Of a stretch of DNA of 64,000 bases, positions 56,232-64,000 are shown piece by piece. Numbering within the stretch: position 1 is the stretch's first letter; every line of letters starts with the position of its first letter. The notes beneath the pieces were generated by a model. That model made no database searches. It was not told the DNA's origin and saw only the letters and a list, made by a program, of their open reading frames with translations. The position numbers were made by a program, and so were the translations under genes. The DNA is from Symsagittifera roscoffensis (taxonomy: Eukaryota; Xenacoelomorpha; Acoela; Convolutidae), in assembly GCF_963678635.1 (NCBI RefSeq), contig NW_026971001.1, positions 1 through 64,000 on the forward strand. The letters are read 5' to 3'.

Positions 56232-58265
56232 CTATGTTGCAGCTACGTTCTTTCTTTCATTGCTCGGTCCTCTAGACTTACTGGTGGAGCTTGTGATAGT
56301 CAAGTCCAAGCTTCGAAACCACAGGCTGGCCGTCAAGTGAGTTATTATTGGATGATCGTCCCCTATAACCGGACTGAACTTGAGTTGTCTGACGAAGTTC
56401 GATATCTCCAGCAAGAGGACCTCTTCCAATACATTGAGGATATCTGCTAACTCGTAGAAGCCCCTCATCGCGTGGGACACATCCGCCCACGCCGCCGCCA
56501 GTTCTGAATTGCGAAGCCTCAAGATCGTCGGTTCCAACTCCCGATTGGGAGCTGCTATCAGGATCCGCCATTCTTTCCTCTCGGCTATTAAGATCAAGAC
56601 CGCATACACAAATTGCAGAGCGGGAGTCATGCTCGCGTACCCGGGGGACGTCGTGAACACCACTCTTGTCTTGGAACCAAACCGCGAGGTAACGTTCTCC
56701 TGTACCTCATTCATCGCTGCAAATAACGTCTGAATAGCTTCCCAGATTCTCTTCGGCGCCGGTTCATCGCCCTTGAGCTGCTCAAGAAACCCAGTCGCAT
56801 GCAGGTGGTCATTCATTCCCGCAAACAGTAGTAGCTCGGGCTCGCAAGGCATCTCCGATTTTATTGCTACCACCAAGGTTAACATTTGGTTCAGCTCAGC
56901 TCCTGGCAGTGAGTATATCAAAGTCTCCGGCCAGAACAACTTGGGAGACGTTCCCTCGAAGTCCGATCCCGCTACGATGATCACCCTCGCAGCAGCTGGA
57001 TCTGCTCTGTCGTAAACTGCCCAGGTCTTGGCCAATTGGGTGTTCCCGCAGGGTTTCCCGTATCTAAGATCGTCCTCTAACCTCGTGCCTTCATAAGCGG
57101 CATCCGGCAGTTCCATTTCCCTTGGGTCCAACAGTTTGTCCACCACCCTCAACTGTGCTGGAGTTGCCAACCTGATTCTGGCAATGCTCGTTCGATGTTT
57201 GGGGGGCTCCACTATGAGTCCCGGACTCCCCAGCAACTTGAGAGGCCTGTAATTGATAGGTCCCATGACCGATTTTGTGGGAATCCCAGTCAGATCCGCC
57301 GTCTCCATTATTTTTGCTCTTGAGAAATGCGTCTCGTGAGCCTTCAACCAGTCCACGCACTGGTGTCTACTCAAGTCTTCATGTGACACTCGCTCGAGAC
57401 CCAAAGCTTCCGCCAACTCTTGTCTGCCTTCCAGGTCTTCCAAGTCGAGCTCCTTTACCTTCTCCAGATATCTCGACCGACTGGTCTCCGCCGGTCTCTC
57501 CACCCTCTTGCTCTCCACCATTACCACCGAGGATACTACCGAACTCTGAGGTGTTGATGACGTTGTCTCCTCGGCCTCCATTGGTGCGGCACCTGGTAAT
57601 CTGGTCTGGCTGCTCCTCGAGCTGTCTCTAGAATCGGCCGTCGCTCCCAGGCGACTGGATAAAGCTATTGAGTTAAAGAAAGGTGGATTTGGAGGTGGCC
57701 CGAATGTGAATTGGGCCGTCTCCAGCAATTTTGCCTCCAACGCGCTTATATGCCTTTGGAAGACATCATTCAACCATTCCACTCCCCTAGGCCTGTCAAA
57801 GTGGATCCCGTCTGAGGATGCATCGTCCGGAAAAACAGATCGCTCCATCTGCTCGGCTACCTCCAGTAATCCAACGGGAAGGACACTCCTTTGATGTATT
57901 TGCCTGATTATTTCGTTCAGGTTTCGCACCTTCGTGTTCATTTCCATCGCGTGTTGGTCCGCCTTCATGTTGTAGGGAATGGTACACACCGTGAGAATGG
58001 TAGGATCCATTTGAATCCGCAATTCCTCAAGGATGCAGCTCAACTTGTCATGTAGCTTCATCACCTTCCTGGACTCCCCCCTGGACACGTCATTCGTCCC
58101 GATCATTAGAGTCACCGTATATACTCTCGCCATCCCTAGCATCTCAAGTGATGACAATATCTGTGGCATCGCTTCTCCAGCGAAACTCAAGATCCCCGTT
58201 TGCCAATGTGATTGAATCCGGGTCAGCCCTCTGGTACACGTGGCTGCGTGAGGTATTCCACCCAA
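56232..58265 (-). CDS. Double SGNH-hydrolase-like protein section (element C)
   Basis: A 677-codon open frame with two SGNH/GDSL-like modules. Module 1 (residues ~20-200) has SFAGEAMPQIL (block II-like), TLMIGTNDVSRGE (block III, 58087-58100) and SDGIHFDRPRG (block V Asp-x-x-His, near 57800). The usual GDS serine block was not found in this frame. Module 2 (residues ~420-560) has IIVAGSDFEG (block I-like), SLPGAELNQM (block II) and LLLFAGMNDHLH (block III, near 56815). No block V is clear. SGNH enzymes are small esterases, and some CR1-type LINE ORF1 proteins carry one. The frame follows a coiled-coil section and precedes the conserved downstream protein. It is absent from B and D. Confidence 0.72.
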   Translation of the reverse strand: MGGIPHAATCTRGLTRIQSHWQTGILSFAGEAMPQILSSLEMLGMARVYTVTLMIGTNDVSRGESRKVMKLHDKLSCILEELRIQMDPTILTVCTIPYNMKADQHAMEMNTKVRNLNEIIRQIHQRSVLPVGLLEVAEQMERSVFPDDASSDGIHFDRPRGVEWLNDVFQRHISALEAKLLETAQFTFGPPPNPPFFNSIALSSRLGATADSRDSSRSSQTRLPGAAPMEAEETTSSTPQSSVVSSVVMVESKRVERPAETSRSRYLEKVKELDLEDLEGRQELAEALGLERVSHEDLSRHQCVDWLKAHETHFSRAKIMETADLTGIPTKSVMGPINYRPLKLLGSPGLIVEPPKHRTSIARIRLATPAQLRVVDKLLDPREMELPDAAYEGTRLEDDLRYGKPCGNTQLAKTWAVYDRADPAAARVIIVAGSDFEGTSPKLFWPETLIYSLPGAELNQMLTLVVAIKSEMPCEPELLLFAGMNDHLHATGFLEQLKGDEPAPKRIWEAIQTLFAAMNEVQENVTSRFGSKTRVVFTTSPGYASMTPALQFVYAVLILIAERKEWRILIAAPNRELEPTILRLRNSELAAAWADVSHAMRGFYELADILNVLEEVLLLEISNFVRQLKFSPVIGDDHPIITHLTASLWFRSLDLTITSSTSKSRGPSNERKNVAAT

Positions 58266-59448
58266 GCCGCGTCATGGAAGCAATCCCTCCTGACTCTTTG
58301 TGCCGCGCTCCAATCCATGCGATTGTGCCTGTGGTACCTGCCCTCTGTGTTCTTCTTGTAGTTTGAGATTACCACACTCCTGATCGGTTGCTCCCTCCAC
58401 GTCGGGGGTAGCTCCACTCTTGCTGGACTCTCACGATTCCTTAGTTGTAGCCTCTCGTTCAATTCTTTCAGACGTGACGAGCTGCCGCTCACCTGACTGC
58501 TGCTCGGGTTGAACTCGGGGTATACCCAGGCAGTGCGACGTCCATCAATGGACGTATCGGTTGTGTCTCTAGGCCATGCAGGGAGGAAGTTGACTCAGTT
58601 GGTATCCATACCTCCAACCCCTCGTTCATAAGCTCCTGAGCCGCGCGGTCAAGGTTAAATTGTCCCATCGATCTGGGAGCTTCGTCCACCTCCATACGTG
58701 ACTCTGGTCTTGAGCCGGTGACCATTCGCTCCTTGGGCCTGGCTCCCTTTTGCATATCGAGCTCGCGTTGTCGTTGCTCGATTCTCTCAAGTTCCGACTT
58801 CAGCTGTTCACAATTCGCGGCATTCTCTCGCACCCTTTGTTCATGCTGATGCTCGGCCTTCAGCATATCAAGTTCCCTCCGCGCTTGGTCCTTTTCGACG
58901 ACCGCTTGATCTCTCTCCAGATTCGCCTGATCTCTCTCGAGCTTCGCTTGATCCCGGTCTAGGTTCGCTTTGTTCCTCTCCCTCTGTATCCTCTCAAGTT
59001 CTCTCTTCAGAGTACTGAGGTCCAGATACGCTTCTCCCGTTTGTTGCGCTCGCGTCATCGATGGTATCTTACTCGTGCTCTGGCCCGCTGATCTTGCTGA
59101 TGGTCTGATTGGTAGTGGGAACTCCCCCGCGCCATACTCGGTGTTGTTGCTCAAGCCAGGGTTCCTCGCCATCGAATCCCCTCACTCCTCCATCCACATT
59201 CCAGGACAGCCATCTGGTTTGCTCTTGGTTAGATATTCCCTCAGTGGTGTAGCCGAACATTAGAACCGCTTCGGTTGCAGACTCCCGGCATTCGCCCTGC
59301 TCTTCCAATTGAAGGATGGCGTTCAGCATCACCGCCATTCTCTCATCCACTTGGGTGTAATCCAGATCCCTCAGGCGTCTGTATAGTTCATCAAGCGTGG
59401 GCTTCTTCAGAGCCGCGGGCAATGGACTTCAAAAATCGATCTGCCATT
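58223..59448 (-). pseudogene. Coiled-coil start of the downstream ORF (element C)
   Basis: An ATG at 59446-59448 opens with MADRFLKS and, after a frameshift near 59420, continues in the frame 59422-59069 (LDELYRRLRDLDYTQVDERM). The 227-codon frame 59172-58489 then carries a long coiled coil of near-exact heptads (LERDQAN type), encoded by four tandem 21-bp units at about 58900-58985. A third frame, 58492-58223, leads into the SGNH section with several Arg-rich motifs. This ATG follows a ~500-bp noncoding gap, so the downstream coding region may be expressed separately from gag-pol. Not seen in D or B. Confidence 0.65.
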
Positions 59449-59946
59449 ATTTCTGGATTATATGGCTCACGTACCAACTTGAGAATTACCTTACCACTTG
59501 AGAATTACCTTACCACTTGAGAATTTACCGTACTACTTGAGAATTAGCATACCACTTGAAAATTTGAGAATTAACTTCTTGAAGCGTTGTTCAACTTGTG
59601 TGTTCGTTCAAGAACTTCTTTTCTTTCAATTGAGTGCAGTTGTGTAGTAAATTTGACTTTACCAAATCAATCAGAAAATAACACTTGATTTTTAGACTAA
59701 CATGCTATGTTCCTAACCTAAAACCCCCTGCCACTATTGTTAAAACCTTATCCGTTTCGTTCTTCTAAAAAAGTTCAATTGAAAGTTTTCTAAACGCATG
59801 CAGATTCATTTTATGTTTTAGCACCATCAATCATTTAAAATTTAATTGTCATGCCAATCACCTTTAAGATCCTTTTACTTGTTCTGTACCCCAACACCTA
59901 ACTCGAGATCCAATTATTCCCAACTCAAGACCCCCATGTACCTGAC
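59449..59946. other. Noncoding gap of element C with ~20-bp tandem repeats
   Basis: Bases 59471-59575 contain about five imperfect copies of taccacttgagaattacctt. The rest is AT-rich with no open frame of note. It lies between the macro-like module and the ATG of the downstream coding region. It is a plausible place for a splice acceptor, internal promoter or translation signal, though no specific signal is identified. Confidence 0.6.
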
Positions 59947-60450
59947 TTAGGCGATACTCAGGTAGTATTTTTTGTGCAGATGTACCATTATCTCCGTTTC
60001 CACGAAGACCACGTGTAGGATAGCATATAGTTCCCTTGGGCTCAGTTTGCTACTGTTTGGGTCGTAGACCGGCATTGAGACATCTGTTATTCTTCTTTCG
60101 ATCATGAAGTCCCGCAGTTTCGCTAGTGCCAACATCACGTGTTCAGGATCGATCGTGTTCCTTTCCCTGACCCTCGTCACCAAGAAGCACAGGTATTTGC
60201 CTGGGACTTGTGCTACTGATGGTGGAAGCGCAGCCATTCCTCCCAGCCCCGGTCTCTGTCTAAACAGAAACTCCACGTTCTGGTACTCTCTCTTGAAGTC
60301 GGCCTCCAGTCTTGATTTGAAACTCATGTCCGCCCTGATACAGATTGCGCTAGTCCTGTCTGACAGAATGAAGTCACTATCCGTTATCAGGATGTTTTCC
60401 GAGTATTCGCTTGGTATTTCTAACTTCGTTTTGAATTCCGTCCTATGGTA
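59947..60450 (-). pseudogene. Macro-domain-like module, element C
   Basis: This lies in the same frame as integrase and is separated from it only by a TGA at 60454-60456. Reading begins with LITDSDFILSDRTSAICI and runs through LEADFKREYQNVEF, KYLCFLVTRV, LAKLRDFMIERRITDVSMPVYD and LYAILHVVF, closing IMVHLHKKY. This strand-helix series parallels small macro domains (TARG1/Poa1 class), where a FKKRFG-like helix, a YLVTK strand, an L..LRDHC helix and a SMPRIGCG strand occur in the same order. The Gly-rich loop is replaced by YDPNSSKL, so ADP-ribose chemistry is uncertain. The module is also present in element D. Macro domains are not part of the standard Ty3/Gypsy set. Confidence 0.68.
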
Positions 60451-60453
60451 GGC

Positions 60454-62478
60454 TCAGCCTCCTCCCCATCTAGTTCCAGTCCGCTCGTTTCTCTCACTTC
60501 CCTGAGTTTCTTTATCATCAAATTTTCGGTGTGGGTAAGTCCTACCCCCACTCCCCGGAAAAAAAATATTTATCGACGTCCCCGTCGATGGTGCTGGGTC
60601 CAAATTGTCTGGTGGAATCTCCAGCGGCCTGTCTGTTGCTGTCCAGTCGAAGAGGGGATTTTCCGTTTTCATGTGCTTTCCCGCTGATACGTCAACTTGT
60701 TGTATGCATTGTCCTTCGTCGCCTCCGTTCTTGACATCGCGCATCCATTCTAATATCCTCAAGTTCGTATTCTCCTTTCTCTTTATCTCGCTCTGTTCCA
60801 AATCCGTCTCCCGTTCTGGTGTCGAGTAGTCTTCCTGTGGGTAGTGTTCATTATCATTGATAATTTGCCATTCATCATCGTCTGCCAGTTCGCCCACACT
60901 TAGTAGTTCCTTGCTTAGGTCATCGGGCTGTATCTTATCAATCAGGAAATCGTCTCCGTACCTGTTGTACCTCATGCCTGTCCGTTTGCGATTGCCACTC
61001 CTTGTCCCCGCTGGTATTGACAAGTCTGGTTCTGTCCACTTAGGCACCTCACCTTGTTCCGGATCGTTCCAGTCTTCTTCCACAAAGGATTCCGCCTCGG
61101 AGTCCGCTTCTATCTTTTCATTGTCGTCCAAACTCAAGTTCTCGTTGCCATCATTTTTCTCTCTGGTGCCTCTTTCCTTCACATCACACGCTGGCTCCAC
61201 CAGTAGGTACTCAAGTCCCTCCATGTCCTTTGGTATACACCAGTCCTCTGGGGATGGGACATGAGGCTTCAGATTTTCATAATGTGCTGCTCGCCCAGTA
61301 CTCAAGCGGTAGAACCGTCCTTGTTGATGTACTTCCCTTATCATGAATGGTCCTCTCCATTTCTTGAGTAGTTTCTTTGTCCCTTTTAGCGGTATGACAT
61401 TCTGGAAGACCCACACGTACTGGCCCACCTCATATGGCTTCGCCTGTAATATCTTTTCATCATATTTCTTGCGCTGTCTCATTTGTGCTTGCGCAGTGTT
61501 CCTCCTGCATAGCTCGTTTAGATCCTGCTGTCTCCTGATCGCTTCTTTCACGTAAGCTTGAGGCGACGTCCTCTTCCCTTCGTATTCCAGGTAAAAGAAT
61601 GTCAGGGGCATTGCTCTCTCCCTGCCCGTCAACATCATGAAAGGACTGATGCCTGTTGTTGAGTGTTGCGTACTGTTGTACGCCCCTACTACTTGCGGCA
61701 GATATTTATCCCAGTCTGCCATGTATCCTGAGCAGTATACCCTCAGCATGTTCTCCAACGTCCTATTCTGTCTCTCTACCAGCCCGTTGGTCTGAGGATG
61801 GTAAGTCGTTGAGTGTGCTTGAGCAATGTGTGACCTATTCATTAATTCTTTGGTCAAATCCCCCACAAAGGCCTTGCCGTTGTCTGACTGAAAAGTCATT
61901 GGACAACCATACCTCGATATCCAATGAGTTATCAGGTGGTCACAAGTCTCCTCTGCCGAGGCTGTTTGACACTGCACCGCTTCTGCCAACTTTGTGAAGT
62001 GATCTATTATAACCAGTATCTGGTTATACCCCGACTCCGTCATGCAGATCTTTTGTTGGTCTATCTGCACCACTTCTTTAAACTCTGAGCTTTCAACCGA
62101 CTTGAGTGAGAATTTCATCTTCCTTGGGTCTTTTACTTGCAGGCATGCCAGGCATGCCAGGCATGCATTCACCCATCTCTCGCAAGCTTTCCTCAATCCT
62201 GGCCAATCAAACCTGTGAAGTATTCTTTGTTGCACCTTGTCTATCCCCTGGTGCCCCATCTGGTCGTGCGATCTGAATAACACCTCTGTCTGATACAATT
62301 GTGGTAATATGATGAGGTTGTGCTTGTGTAATATCTTCTCCTCATCTTTTCTCTTGCATGCTACCACCCCGTCAGCTGTGTGATAGAGTAAATCTTTCTT
62401 CTCTTTGTAGAACTGGCACAAGATCTTGTAGCTGTCTTCTTCGAGTTCCCTTTCTCCTTGGACCCCGTCCGGATCCAT
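60454..62478 (-). CDS. Ty3/Gypsy integrase, element C
   Basis: A 674-codon frame with the full integrase. It has an HHCC-type zinc domain (SHDQMGHQGIDKV then CLACLACLQ), the catalytic core with VVQIDQQ (Asp, near 62060), QSDNGKAF (Asp, near 61882) and NGLVERQN (Glu, near 61777), a GPY/F-type module (WRGPFMIREV), and a long acidic tail of about 240 residues. It joins element DNA to host DNA. All three catalytic residues are present. A 9-bp tandem triplication at 62141-62167 expands the CxxC zinc end. The macro-like module follows in frame past a TGA. Confidence 0.92.
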   Translation of the reverse strand: MDPDGVQGERELEEDSYKILCQFYKEKKDLLYHTADGVVACKRKDEEKILHKHNLIILPQLYQTEVLFRSHDQMGHQGIDKVQQRILHRFDWPGLRKACERWVNACLACLACLQVKDPRKMKFSLKSVESSEFKEVVQIDQQKICMTESGYNQILVIIDHFTKLAEAVQCQTASAEETCDHLITHWISRYGCPMTFQSDNGKAFVGDLTKELMNRSHIAQAHSTTYHPQTNGLVERQNRTLENMLRVYCSGYMADWDKYLPQVVGAYNSTQHSTTGISPFMMLTGRERAMPLTFFYLEYEGKRTSPQAYVKEAIRRQQDLNELCRRNTAQAQMRQRKKYDEKILQAKPYEVGQYVWVFQNVIPLKGTKKLLKKWRGPFMIREVHQQGRFYRLSTGRAAHYENLKPHVPSPEDWCIPKDMEGLEYLLVEPACDVKERGTREKNDGNENLSLDDNEKIEADSEAESFVEEDWNDPEQGEVPKWTEPDLSIPAGTRSGNRKRTGMRYNRYGDDFLIDKIQPDDLSKELLSVGELADDDEWQIINDNEHYPQEDYSTPERETDLEQSEIKRKENTNLRILEWMRDVKNGGDEGQCIQQVDVSAGKHMKTENPLFDWTATDRPLEIPPDNLDPAPSTGTSINIFFPGSGGRTYPHRKFDDKETQGSERNERTGTRWGGG

Positions 62479-62502
62479 TTGGAGAGGTTACTTGTCATCT
62501 TG

Positions 62503-63376
62503 TCATTCCGACAGCCTATATCTCGCCTTGACATGTTCCTTTAGTGCCATGATCTGTCCATTCATTTCCCCAGGGTTGTGGATGTCATCATTCAGCTTCA
62601 CGCATATTATCCTCTTCACGATCTTCATATCGTCTTCTGGCACCAGATTTGGTCTGACATTTGAGTTGCATGATAGTTCCCTGAATGGTTTCCTCGAAAC
62701 TGCAATTCTTTCAAGTTCTTCACCTCCTCGTACTGCTTGTACGTCCAAATTGTACGTTCCTGAGGATGGATCTGTTTGTAATTCCCTGTCGCGGTGTCTA
62801 ATCTTCTCTTCCGCCAATATCATGCATAGACTATCCTGATTGTCGCTGCTCTCATCCGAGTCCTCATCCCATTGTTCACACTCCCCGGACAAATTCCCTT
62901 CTTCAGTATCCTCTTCCTCCATAGACCTAGTCCCAGGTATTCAGCTTCTTCCTTGAACGCCACTTTCTTTTTTTAACCCGAGTCTGTTCAAGTATGTCGT
63001 CAGGGATTTTTTCAACCAGTGACTGCACGACTTCTTTCCCATCAGGGTTAGTCACCTTCGAGGTGTTTTTATCACTAACTATCTCGCTCCTTCGCAGTAT
63101 TGTGACCTCCGGTAACTCCTTACCCTTTTCTTGGATCACGGGTTTATCATCTGCTAGTTTCTCGAGTAACCTCATTAAGTCATCATCTATTTGTGAATCT
63201 CCCGTTTCTACCTGGTTAAGATCATAGCCTTTTGCCTTGAGCGTCTCCCTCACAATCTTTGACTTGAGTATTATCCCTATCGGCATCCCTCGGTTCTTCT
63301 TCAAGATTGTTTTCTCCGGAGGTTCTTTTGGTAATTCGGGGTGATCTTCTATTGGTTTGCCTGATTTGTCTAGCAT
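62503..63376 (-). pseudogene. Post-RNase H linker, element C
   Basis: The frames 63376-62927 and 62922-62503 cover a linker between RNase H and integrase. The first begins LDKSGKPIEDHPELP, matching the linker of A and B (HPIPGHPELP). The second has an acidic start (EEEDTEEGNLSGE) and KLNDDIHNPG and KARYRLSE, matching D at 33093-33410. A frameshift separates RNase H from the first frame (63370-63376) and another lies near 62925. The end is a TGA at 62503-62505, followed by an 8-bp direct duplication, atgacaag, just before the integrase frame. No enzymatic motif is seen. Confidence 0.75.
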
Positions 63377-64000
63377 CTCATGAGTGGAAGACTGTCGTAC
63401 GTTTCCTTATCCATGAAGGAGAAGCCATCCTTGATTTCAGGTCTATCTGCCTCCCTCTGTTCTTGTCTCTCGTAGAACTCCGTCTTCTTACTCAAGCTGC
63501 CAGCGTTTTGATGTTTGTCTCGTGTTCTATGCTCAATTATCATGTTGTACCCATCCAGGTGAACTATCCACCTCCCAATGTAACTTTGGTCCATTGAGTA
63601 CGTCTTCAGCCAGCTTAGTGCCCTGTTGTCGACTCGCAGCTTGAATGGCTCGCTGCCTAGGTATGCTCTATATCTTTCGACAAAGGTAACCACCGCGAAC
63701 ATCTCTGCTTTCGGTGCCCCGTACTTCATCTCCCAGTCACTTAAGGCTTCGCTCCCGTACGCTATTGGTCTCAAGACTGTTTTCCCGTTCCATTCTTGTT
63801 CCTGATGGAGAATTCCAGAAATCGCTACTACCGACGCATCCGTGTCCAGCACGTACATCCCTTTCTCTGTTGGCATCCCTAGTACTGGTGCCTCGCCCAA
63901 CTCTTTTTTTATTCTCTGGAATGACTCTTCTGCTGCGTTGTTCCACGTGAACTTCTTGCCCTTGTGTCTCATTAACTGTTGCATCGGGTATACCTTGTCT
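63370..64000 (-). CDS. RNase H, element C (cut by the window edge)
   Basis: The frame runs in from the window edge in frame with the RT end (DKVYPMQQLM). RNase H motifs follow in order: LDTDASVVAISG, APKAEMFAVVTF, LRVDNRALSWLKTYS and IIEHRTRDKHQNAGSLSKK. All acidic catalytic positions expected of Ty3/Gypsy RNase H are present. RT, protease and gag of element C should lie beyond 64000. A frameshift at the end moves reading into the linker frame. Element C is therefore the least decayed copy of the 3' half of this family. Confidence 0.9.
   Translation of the reverse strand, partial: DKVYPMQQLMRHKGKKFTWNNAAEESFQRIKKELGEAPVLGMPTEKGMYVLDTDASVVAISGILHQEQEWNGKTVLRPIAYGSEALSDWEMKYGAPKAEMFAVVTFVERYRAYLGSEPFKLRVDNRALSWLKTYSMDQSYIGRWIVHLDGYNMIIEHRTRDKHQNAGSLSKKTEFYERQEQREADRPEIKDGFSFMDKETYDSLPLMRC

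Noticed and set aside
56509..57631. Plus-strand frames opposite the SGNH section
   Set aside because: Shadows of the minus-strand coding sequence. Ser/Pro-rich composition arises from the antisense of Glu/Gly/Arg codons.

Overview
This window looks like transposon-packed intergenic DNA from an animal, most likely an invertebrate. The evidence is a mixture of Ty3/Gypsy LTR retroelements, CR1/Jockey-type LINEs and a GIY-YIG Penelope-like element (PLE), AT-rich spacers, and no prokaryotic gene layout. I found no host gene, rRNA or convincing functional tRNA. Several open frames begin at non-ATG codons, so frame ends below mark open reading rather than proven starts.

Layout. (1) 1-10 kb: two near-identical copies (1-2117 and 7610-9856) of a fragment of one LINE on the minus strand. 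A ~200-bp stretch is inverted between them, and copy 2 carries a foldback. They are separated by AT-rich DNA with small repeats. (2) 10-20 kb: element A, plus strand, a dead Gypsy element. Its leader plus protease-RT block is present twice in tandem, and both blocks share the same broken RT active site (YVDG). (3) 21-30 kb: element B, minus strand, with gag, protease, RT and RNase H. It is fused by an internal deletion to the last part of a large downstream protein. (4) 31-41 kb: element D, plus strand, a decayed copy with integrase, macro-like domain and downstream protein but no gag-RT. (5) 43-49 kb: a LINE (minus) split by a PLE (minus) that has ~358-bp terminal direct repeats and a PHD-like finger inside its RT. 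(6) 50-64 kb: element C, minus strand, the best copy of the 3' half. It runs RNase H, linker, integrase, macro-like domain, a ~0.5-kb gap, and then ~8.8 kb of further coding sequence.

The main result comes from overlaying A, B, C and D. They are deletion derivatives of one giant Gypsy family whose composite order is gag - protease - RT - RNase H - linker - integrase - macro-domain-like module - gap - coiled coil - two SGNH-hydrolase-like modules - a long conserved protein without a recognised function. From B (about 6 kb for gag to RNase H) and C (about 13 kb for the rest), the internal region is about 19 kb before LTRs. The downstream protein is conserved in three copies (B, C, D), so it belongs to the element and is not a chance capture. 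Every copy here has stops or frameshifts, so none is expected to move by itself.
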